Positions 1 to 5,102 of a stretch of 5,102 bases of DNA are shown here, piece after piece. The translations under genes and the position numbers were made by a program. This stretch comes from Frankiales bacterium (GTDB lineage: Bacteria; Actinomycetota; Actinomycetes; Mycobacteriales; SCTD01): the NCBI GenBank assembly GCA_025965755.1, contig JAOPWI010000181.1, positions 1 to 5,102 on the forward strand, written 5' to 3'. The notes beneath the pieces were generated by a model, which was not told the origin of the DNA, ran no database searches, and saw nothing but the letters and a program-made list of their open reading frames with translations. The first letter of the stretch is position 1; the number at the start of each line of letters is the position of its first letter.

Positions 1-846
1 TGCGACCGTCACCGGCGCCAGCACCGGCTGCTCCTGCTCGGCGACGGGCAGGGCGAGCCAGCGCGGCCCTGCTCCAGCGACGGGCGCGGCAGCCTGCACG
101 CGGCCGGCGAGGGCGACGAGCAGCCCACCGGCGACGTTGCCGGGAAGGGTCCAGGCGAGGTTCTCGGGCAGCGCCGACCACGGGGCGACGCCGGACAGGG
201 CGGCCAGCGAGAAGGTCGTCATGTTGGCCACCGAGTGCTCGAAGCCCGAGCCGACGAAGGCCAGCAGGCCCCACCACAGGACCATCAGCTTGGCGCCGTC
301 GGTCGCGGCCCGGGTGGCCATCCACACCGCGAGGCAGACCAGCGCGTTGCACAGGACCGCGCGCCAGAACAGCTGGGTCCCGGTGGCTGCCTGCTTGGCG
401 GCGACGACCGACGACAGCAGCGCGCGGCCCGGCGTCCCCGGCCCGAGGGTGCCCCCGGCGTGGACGGCCCAGGCCAGCGCCCCCGAGCCGACGGCGTTGC
501 CGAGCAGCGACAGCAGGCACACGACGGCCACGTGCCGGGCGCCGACCCGGCGGGCCAGCCGCCCGTGCGCCATGGCCATGACGTTGCCGGTGAACAGCTC
601 GCCTCCGGCGAAGACCACCAGGGTCAGGGCCACTCCGAAGACCGCGGCCTGCACCAGCCTGGTGGCCGGCGAGCCGGCCGCGGCGAAGGGCGCCGAGACG
701 CTCAGCAGCAGCACGACGGCGACCCCGACGTAGGCCCCGGCGAGCGCCGAGCTGGCGGTGAACCGCCAGGGGCGCAGGCACGCTCCTGCCTTGGCGACGG
801 CGCTCTGGGCGGTGTCGTCGACCGCCTCGGCGACGCTGCGGGGCAT
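1..846 (-). CDS. Formate/nitrite transporter (FNT) family channel, 3' end cut by window edge
   Basis: Membrane channel of the FNT family (FocA/NirC/HSC type), which as pentamers carry formate, nitrite, hydrosulfide or related small monovalent anions across the inner membrane. Translation from the ATG at 846 gives 282 residues with no stop before the edge; family members are usually about 260-290 residues, so little is missing. Six hydrophobic segments are visible, at about residues 31-52, 64-82, 104-128, 158-178, 187-207 and 229-250. Family signatures are present: GGELFTGNVM (81-90, the loop breaking the second helix), LCNALVCLAVW (165-175), GFEHSVANM (201-209, with the central pore His204) and GNVAGG (236-241). 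The start lies 10 bp after the flavoprotein stop and has a Shine-Dalgarno-like GAGGG. The remaining tail (about 251-282) is Ala/Pro-rich and probably cytosolic. Family is certain by motif; substrate (nitrite as in NirC, or formate as in FocA) cannot be told from the sequence alone. Confidence 0.93.
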   Translation of the reverse strand, partial: MPRSVAEAVDDTAQSAVAKAGACLRPWRFTASSALAGAYVGVAVVLLLSVSAPFAAAGSPATRLVQAAVFGVALTLVVFAGGELFTGNVMAMAHGRLARRVGARHVAVVCLLSLLGNAVGSGALAWAVHAGGTLGPGTPGRALLSSVVAAKQAATGTQLFWRAVLCNALVCLAVWMATRAATDGAKLMVLWWGLLAFVGSGFEHSVANMTTFSLAALSGVAPWSALPENLAWTLPGNVAGGLLVALAGRVQAAAPVAGAGPRWLALPVAEQEQPVLAPVTVA

Positions 847-853
847 CAGCCGG

Positions 854-858
854 CCCTC
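854..858 (-). promoter_or_regulatory. Shine-Dalgarno-like site for the FNT gene, overlapping the upstream stop codon
   Basis: On the minus strand GAGGG (858 to 854) sits 7 nt before the ATG at 846. Its first two bases are the last two of the TGA stop codon (859-857) of the flavoprotein gene. This supports the ATG at 846 as the start and suggests that ribosomes finishing the flavoprotein can re-initiate on the channel gene. Confidence 0.6.
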
Positions 859-1636
859 ACGGGACGAAGGCCGGACGCGGTGCGGGCGGCGGCGTCTGTT
901 GGCGCTCCGGTGCCCGCCGCTGCGCGGGGACCAGGTTCACGGCGGGCGCCGGCACGCGGGCGGGAGCGGCCGGCGTGCGCCCCTCGTACGCCTCGCGCTT
1001 GCTGATCTTGGCCTTGAAGTAGTCGCCGCCCTTCTTGACGACGTCGTCGGTGCCCCACTCCGGCGGGGCGTCCGAGCGCTTCAACATCTGCGGAATGTGC
1101 TTGGAGCAGTGGATGTAGGCCTCCACCACGTCGACGAGCACCCAGCGCTCCGGTCGCTGCCCGCCCGAGGCGAACAGGCCGCTGACGACGCTCGGCGGCA
1201 GGTTGCCGCGCTCGAACAGCTCGCCGTTCTCCAGCACCGAGGCGCGGCCGTTCACGTGCAGGCCGATCGCGTCGCCGCAGAAGTCGATGAACAGCAGGCC
1301 GATGTGGCCGTTCTCGGTGATGTTGCCGAGGCTCGCCATCACGCCGTTGCCGCGGTACTCCGGGTAGACGAGCGTCTTGTCGTCCAGCACGCACACGAAC
1401 CCGGGAGGGCCGGCCCGGAAGGAGCAGTCGGCCTCGCCGTGCGCGTCGGCCGTGGCGATGAAGGCCATCTCCATCCGGCCGAGGAACTCCTGCATGTGCC
1501 CGTTGAGGTGGTCGAGCAGCTGGTGGTCGTAGAAGCCCTGGGCGCGCTTGCCCGTCGCGAACCGGGTCTGCAGCTCGTGCTCGCCCACGGAGCCGGCGAC
1601 CGCGTGGCGGCCCTGGGGTCGGCTGTGCTCGCTCAT
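857..1636 (-). CDS. Pyridoxamine 5'-phosphate oxidase-like FMN-binding split-barrel protein
   Basis: A 259-residue soluble protein of the pyridoxamine 5'-phosphate oxidase-related superfamily, the small FMN (sometimes F420 or heme) binding beta-barrel proteins. The core at about residues 45-185 has the expected pattern: MEMAFIATADAHGEADCSFR (55-74), GFVCVLDDKTLVYPEYRGNG (79-98), SLGNITENGHIGLLFIDF (102-119), LHVNGRASVL (126-135) and, near the end of the fold, AYIHCSKHIP (173-182). The YPxYxGN...SLGNI run and the C-terminal IHCxK motif are typical of the predicted flavin-nucleotide-binding subgroup rather than of true PdxH, so vitamin B6 synthesis is unlikely. Residues about 220-259 form a Pro/Ala/Arg-rich, probably disordered tail. 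The ATG at 1636 is chosen because it forms an ATGA overlap with the stop of the upstream gene and has GGGAG 7 nt before it; an in-frame extension to 1843 would run inside the upstream gene. Substrate and physiological role are unknown; oxidoreductase activity is inferred from fold only. Confidence 0.9.
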   Translation of the reverse strand: MSEHSRPQGRHAVAGSVGEHELQTRFATGKRAQGFYDHQLLDHLNGHMQEFLGRMEMAFIATADAHGEADCSFRAGPPGFVCVLDDKTLVYPEYRGNGVMASLGNITENGHIGLLFIDFCGDAIGLHVNGRASVLENGELFERGNLPPSVVSGLFASGGQRPERWVLVDVVEAYIHCSKHIPQMLKRSDAPPEWGTDDVVKKGGDYFKAKISKREAYEGRTPAAPARVPAPAVNLVPAQRRAPERQQTPPPAPRPAFVP

Positions 1637-4482
1637 GTCGACGCTCCCACGGGTCCGACCGCGAAGGCGCCCAGCGCCGGCGCGGGGCAGGCCCGCTGCT
1701 GCGGGATGACGGCGACCAGCTCTGCCCGCGCGCCGGCCAGGGCCGCGGCGTCGGCGAGGTCGTCCCCGGTGCTGCGCATGAGCGCCTCCAGGGTCGCCGC
1801 GTCGAGCGGCCGGGCGAAGAAGTACCCCTGGGCGATGTCGCACTCCAGGGCCTCGAGCTCGCGGACGTGCTCGCTGCGCTCGACCCCCTCCGCGACGGTC
1901 TCCAGCTGCAACGTCTTGGCGAGGGCCACGATCGTGCGGGCCACCGCCGACTCCTCGACGTTGTCGCCGCCGAGGCCGTCGATGAACGACTTGTCGATCT
2001 TCAGCACGTCGATCGGGAACCGCTGCAGGTAGGTCAGGGACGAGTAGCCGGTGCCGAAGTCGTCGATCGCCAGCCGCACCCCGAGCTCCTTGAGCGACTG
2101 CAGGGTCGCGAGGGTCTCGACGGTGTCCTGCATGAGCACGGTCTCGGTGATCTCCAGGACGAGGCGCGAGGGCTCGAAGCCGGAGGCGCGCAGGGCCTCA
2201 GCCACCTCGTCGACCAGGCCGGGCTGGAGCAGCTGCCGGCCGGAGAGGTTCACGCTCATGGTCAGCGGCGTCGCCTGCAGCTGCTGGTCGTGCCAGCGCC
2301 GGCCCTGCATGCAGGCCTCGCGAAGCACCCACCGGCCGACATCGTAGATGATGCCGGTCTCCTCGGCGAGCGGGATGAACTCCATCGGCGGGATCAGGCC
2401 CCGGTCGGGGTGCTGCCAGCGGACCAGCGCCTCCACGCCGACGACCGCGTGGGACTGCAGGTCGATCTGCGGCTGGAAGTGCAGGACCAGCTGGTCGCGC
2501 TCGATGGCGCGGTGCAGGTCGTTCGCCATCTCCAGGCGGCGGACCACGCCGGCCCGGAGCACCTGGTCGAACACCTCGTAGCGGGCCCGGCCGTCGTCCT
2601 TGGCGCGGTACATGGCCGCATCGGCGTCGCGCAGCAGCGTGTGGCAGGTGTCGTCCTCGGCTCCGGACACGGTGATCCCGATGCTCGCGGTGACGAAGAC
2701 CTCCTGGCCGGCCACCTCGAACGGCTCCCCCAGGGCGCTGGCGATCCGCTCGGCCAGCCCTTGGGCGTCCTGCTCGTTGGTGACCGACTCGGCCAGAACG
2801 ACGAACTCGTCACCACCGAAGCGGGCCACCGTGTCGCCGGGGCGCAGCAGCGCCCGCAGCCGCCCTGCGAAGGCGCACAGCAGGTTGTCGCCCGCGTCGT
2901 GGCCGAGGCTGTCGTTGACGAGCTTGAACCGGTCGAGGTCGACGAACAGCACGGCCAGGCGACGCCGGTCGCGCTGCGCGAGGGCCAGGTCCAGCCGGTC
3001 CAGAAGCAGCGTCCGGTTGGGCAGTCCGGTCAGCGGGTCGTGCATGGCGTGGTGGGCCAGCTGCTGCTGGGCCTGCTCGCGCTCGAGAACCCGGCCCAGC
3101 TGGTTGCCGATCTGCGCCATCACGTCGCAGAGCGCCTCGTCGGCGGCCAGCGCCTCGTCGGTGAAGAACTCCAGCACCGCGGTGACCTGGCTGCCGGCGG
3201 TGACCGGGAAGGCAAAGGCGGCGCGCAGCCCGGACGCGCGGGCGGCCGCCAGGCGCGGGAAGTTGTCGTCCTGGGTGACGTCGCTGATCCAGCACGGCCG
3301 GCCGCTGGCGAGCACCCGGCCGGGGAGCCCCTCGCCGCGGGCCAGGATCGTGGCCTGGGTCGCCGCGCGGAAGCGGTCCATCCTGCCGTCGTCCTCGCGG
3401 ACGGCCCAGGTGTGCGAGGACACCAGCGTGTCGGCGGAGGTCAGGGCGTAGACGTGCCCGACGGCCCAGCCGGTGTGCTCGCAGATCAGCGCGGCGCCCC
3501 GCTCGAGAGCCTCCCGGCTGCTGCTGCTCTCGTTGGACGCCACGCTCACCCGCTGCAGCAGCTGGACGAACCCCGCCTCGCGGGCCAGCGCGGCCTCGGT
3601 GCGCTTGCGCTCGGTGATGTCGCGCAGGATGCCGGTGAAGAACTGCCGGTCGCCCTCCGACCAGTGCGAGAGCGACAGCTCGACCGGGAACTCCGTGCCG
3701 TCCTTGCGCTGGCCGTGGACCTCGACGGTGGCGCCGATGGCCCGCGGCTCACCGGTCAGCAGGAACCGGCCCATCCCCTGCTCGTGGGCGTCCCGGTAGC
3801 GCTCCGGCATGAGGATCGTCAGCGGCCGGCCGAGAACCTCGTGCTCCTCGTATCCGAAGATGTTGTGGCCGCCCCGGTTCCAGCCGATGATCAGGCCCCG
3901 GGCGTCGGCCGAGACGATGGCGTCGTTCGCCGACTCGGTCACCGCCCGGAACTTGCCCTCCAGCTGCAGCAGGGCCTCCTGAGCCCGGCGCCGCTCGGTG
4001 GTGTCCTCGAAGCGCAGGACGCCCACCAGCTCGCCGCGGTGGTCCATCGTCGAGCTGACGAAGCCGACGGTGATGCCCGCGCCGTCGGCGCGCAGCAGGT
4101 CCACCGTCCCGCGGGTGCCCCGGCCGGTCAGCAGGGGCTGGCAGAGCTGGCACTGCTCGGGGGGCTCGTCCAGCGGCCGGTTGTGGTGCTGAGCGTGGAC
4201 GTCGCTGCCGAGCAGGATGCTGCGGCTCGTGGCCAGGGTCCGCGCCGCGGCGTCGTTGGCCAGCACGCACCGACCGGCTCGGTCGACGGCGATGAGGCCT
4301 TCGTCGGTCAGGTCCAGCAGGTCACCGGGGAGCGCGCGGTGCGCGGCCCGGCCCGTGACCCGCAGCGCGGACGCCAGGACCGTGTGGGGGGTCAGGTGGG
4401 CCAGTCGCCAGCGGTCAACTCGTCTCATGACAGAAACGTCGGGTCGCCACGCCCGCACCTGAGCATCGACAGCCGCAGTCAC
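1633..4482 (-). CDS. PAS-PAS-GAF-GGDEF-EAL cyclic di-GMP signalling protein
   Basis: A 949-residue protein predicted to set cytoplasmic c-di-GMP levels. Domains in order: an unassigned N-terminus (1-52); PAS 1 (about 53-162); PAS 2 with its PAC end (about 172-292, ending DITERKR); GAF (about 305-465, with GEGLPGRVLASGRPCWISDV at 383-402); GGDEF (about 472-638, HDPLTGLPNR at 481-490); EAL (about 645-900); and an Ala-rich tail. The GGDEF motif is intact (556-560), with metal-site D515 and an RxxD inhibitory site (R547-D550) five residues before it, so diguanylate cyclase activity with product inhibition is expected. The EAL domain keeps E684 (EAL), N745, E777, D807/D808 (DDFGTG), K828, E865 and Q885, the residues needed for phosphodiesterase activity. 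No membrane helix or signal peptide is visible, so it should sense intracellular cues. PAS 1 carries C111 and C114 close to H96, H99 and H100. The GTG at 4482, 19 bp after recG, is the longest start; an ATG at 4428 is possible, as neither has a clear ribosome site. Confidence 0.95.
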   Translation of the reverse strand: MTAAVDAQVRAWRPDVSVMRRVDRWRLAHLTPHTVLASALRVTGRAAHRALPGDLLDLTDEGLIAVDRAGRCVLANDAAARTLATSRSILLGSDVHAQHHNRPLDEPPEQCQLCQPLLTGRGTRGTVDLLRADGAGITVGFVSSTMDHRGELVGVLRFEDTTERRRAQEALLQLEGKFRAVTESANDAIVSADARGLIIGWNRGGHNIFGYEEHEVLGRPLTILMPERYRDAHEQGMGRFLLTGEPRAIGATVEVHGQRKDGTEFPVELSLSHWSEGDRQFFTGILRDITERKRTEAALAREAGFVQLLQRVSVASNESSSSREALERGAALICEHTGWAVGHVYALTSADTLVSSHTWAVREDDGRMDRFRAATQATILARGEGLPGRVLASGRPCWISDVTQDDNFPRLAAARASGLRAAFAFPVTAGSQVTAVLEFFTDEALAADEALCDVMAQIGNQLGRVLEREQAQQQLAHHAMHDPLTGLPNRTLLLDRLDLALAQRDRRRLAVLFVDLDRFKLVNDSLGHDAGDNLLCAFAGRLRALLRPGDTVARFGGDEFVVLAESVTNEQDAQGLAERIASALGEPFEVAGQEVFVTASIGITVSGAEDDTCHTLLRDADAAMYRAKDDGRARYEVFDQVLRAGVVRRLEMANDLHRAIERDQLVLHFQPQIDLQSHAVVGVEALVRWQHPDRGLIPPMEFIPLAEETGIIYDVGRWVLREACMQGRRWHDQQLQATPLTMSVNLSGRQLLQPGLVDEVAEALRASGFEPSRLVLEITETVLMQDTVETLATLQSLKELGVRLAIDDFGTGYSSLTYLQRFPIDVLKIDKSFIDGLGGDNVEESAVARTIVALAKTLQLETVAEGVERSEHVRELEALECDIAQGYFFARPLDAATLEALMRSTGDDLADAAALAGARAELVAVIPQQRACPAPALGAFAVGPVGAST
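1644..1648 (-). promoter_or_regulatory. Shine-Dalgarno site for the flavoprotein gene, inside the end of the GGDEF/EAL gene
   Basis: Minus-strand GGGAG (1648 to 1644) lies 7 nt before the ATG at 1636, within the last codons of the upstream gene. Together with the ATGA stop/start overlap at 1636-1633 it fixes the flavoprotein start and indicates translational coupling. Confidence 0.7.
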
Positions 4483-4501
4483 CCGTCAGGGTGGTCCGGG
4501 G

Positions 4502-5102
4502 TCAGGCCTTCTCAAGATACCCGGCGCGGTCGTCGGCGAGCAGGCCGCCCACTGCGGCGGCCAGCGCGCCGTGCCGGGCCAGCCCCGGATCCTCGGCCAC
4601 CAGAGCCACCGCCGCCTCGCGCGCGGCCAGGATGACGTCCTCGTCGCGCAGCAGCTGCAGCATGCGCAGGCTCGAGCGCTTTCCCGACTGCGAGGCGCCG
4701 AGCACGTCGCCCTCGCGGCGCTGCTCCAGGTCGAGCTGGGAGAGCAGGAAGCCGTCGGTGGTCGCGGCGACCGCGTCCAGCCGCTCGCGGGCCGGCGCAC
4801 CGGCCTCGACCCCGGTCACCAGTAGGCAGAGCCCGGCATGGCCGCCCCGGCCGATGCGCCCACGCAGCTGGTGCAGCTGGGAGAGGCCGAAGCGGTCGGC
4901 GTCCAGGATCACCATGACCGCGGCGTTGGGCACGTCGACGCCGACCTCCACGACGGTGGTCGCGACCAGGACGTCGAGCTCGCCGCGGGAGAAGCGGCCC
5001 ATGACGGCGTCCTTGGCGTCGGGCGCGAGGCGGCCGTGCAGGGCGTCGACGCGCAGCCCGGCGAGCGGGCCCGCGACCAGCTGCGGCAGCACGTCGGCGA
5101 CC
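4502..5102 (-). CDS. recG: ATP-dependent DNA helicase RecG, C-terminal part (5' end outside window)
   Basis: The last 199 residues of RecG, the superfamily 2 helicase that remodels stalled replication forks and branch-migrates Holliday junctions. The visible part is the second RecA-like lobe and the C-terminal hairpin. Helicase motif V is seen as ATTVVEVGVDVPNA (4963-4922) and motif VI as QLRGRIGRG (4870-4844), joined by DADRFGLSQLH. The DLEQRREGDVLGASQSG stretch (4732-4682) is the conserved translocation (TRG-type) element just after the motor domain. EVGVDVPNA and RFGLSQLHQLRGRIGRG favour RecG over the related Mfd. The reading frame is open to the right edge, so the start and the wedge domain lie outside; the stop TGA is at 4504-4502. 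Nothing looks broken. The next gene follows after 19 bp on the same strand. Confidence 0.93.
   Translation of the reverse strand, partial: VADVLPQLVAGPLAGLRVDALHGRLAPDAKDAVMGRFSRGELDVLVATTVVEVGVDVPNAAVMVILDADRFGLSQLHQLRGRIGRGGHAGLCLLVTGVEAGAPARERLDAVAATTDGFLLSQLDLEQRREGDVLGASQSGKRSSLRMLQLLRDEDVILAAREAAVALVAEDPGLARHGALAAAVGGLLADDRAGYLEKA

Noticed and set aside
137..1005. Overlapping plus-strand open frames across the FNT gene
   Set aside because: Low-complexity Ala/Arg/Gly products; the minus strand encodes six membrane helices and FNT signatures here.
846..1394. Minus-strand open frame of 182 codons inside the flavoprotein gene
   Set aside because: Arg/Gly/Ala-rich alternate-frame shadow with no motif.
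857..1843. Longer version of the flavoprotein starting at 1843
   Set aside because: The added 69 residues are Arg/Gly/Ala-rich out-of-frame translation of the GGDEF/EAL gene; the ATG at 1636 has a good Shine-Dalgarno site and the ATGA overlap.
758..2032. Plus-strand open frame of 424 codons across the flavoprotein gene
   Set aside because: Antisense shadow with no recognisable motif, over a minus-strand gene with clear PPOX-like motifs.
4395..4428. TTGACC on the minus strand as a possible -35 promoter element
   Set aside because: It lies within the coding region and no plausible -10 sequence follows at 16-18 bp.
4483..4501. Terminator or promoter between recG and the GGDEF/EAL gene
   Set aside because: The gap is only 19 bp, with no stable hairpin plus T-run and no recognisable promoter boxes.
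1867..4635. Very long plus-strand open frame (922 codons) antisense to the GGDEF/EAL gene and the end of recG
   Set aside because: Its composition (Gln, Val, His, Gly, Asp, Arg rich, no domain) is what the complement of a GC-rich gene gives; the minus-strand frame has five clear domains over the same bases.

Overview
The window is a very GC-rich stretch with strong G/C preference at third codon positions and GTG/ATG starts. This fits a high-GC actinobacterium; I cannot name the genus. All four genes lie on the minus strand and the DNA is almost fully coding, so transcription runs from the right edge to the left edge. I see no RNA gene, insertion sequence, CRISPR array, repeat array or convincing terminator.

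Layout in transcription order: (1) 5102-4502, the C-terminal 199 residues of the DNA helicase RecG, cut by the window edge. (2) 4482-1633, a 949-residue cytosolic signalling protein, PAS-PAS-GAF-GGDEF-EAL, predicted to make and/or degrade cyclic di-GMP. (3) 1636-857, a 259-residue FMN-binding split-barrel protein of the pyridoxamine 5'-phosphate oxidase-like family. (4) 846-1, a formate/nitrite transporter (FNT) family membrane channel, almost complete, with its stop just beyond the left edge.

The spacings are 19 bp (recG to GGDEF/EAL), a 4-bp ATGA stop/start overlap (GGDEF/EAL to flavoprotein) and 10 bp (flavoprotein to FNT). The last two junctions each carry a Shine-Dalgarno-like site, the second one overlapping the upstream stop codon. 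The three downstream genes are therefore probably co-transcribed and translationally coupled, perhaps by read-through from recG.

The most interesting point is the combination: a multi-sensor c-di-GMP enzyme, with an extra Cys pair in its first PAS domain, coupled to a small flavoprotein and a channel for formate, nitrite or a similar small anion. A redox or nitrogen-oxyanion/formate-responsive module is a reasonable hypothesis, but the link rests only on gene order. The individual genes belong to known families.
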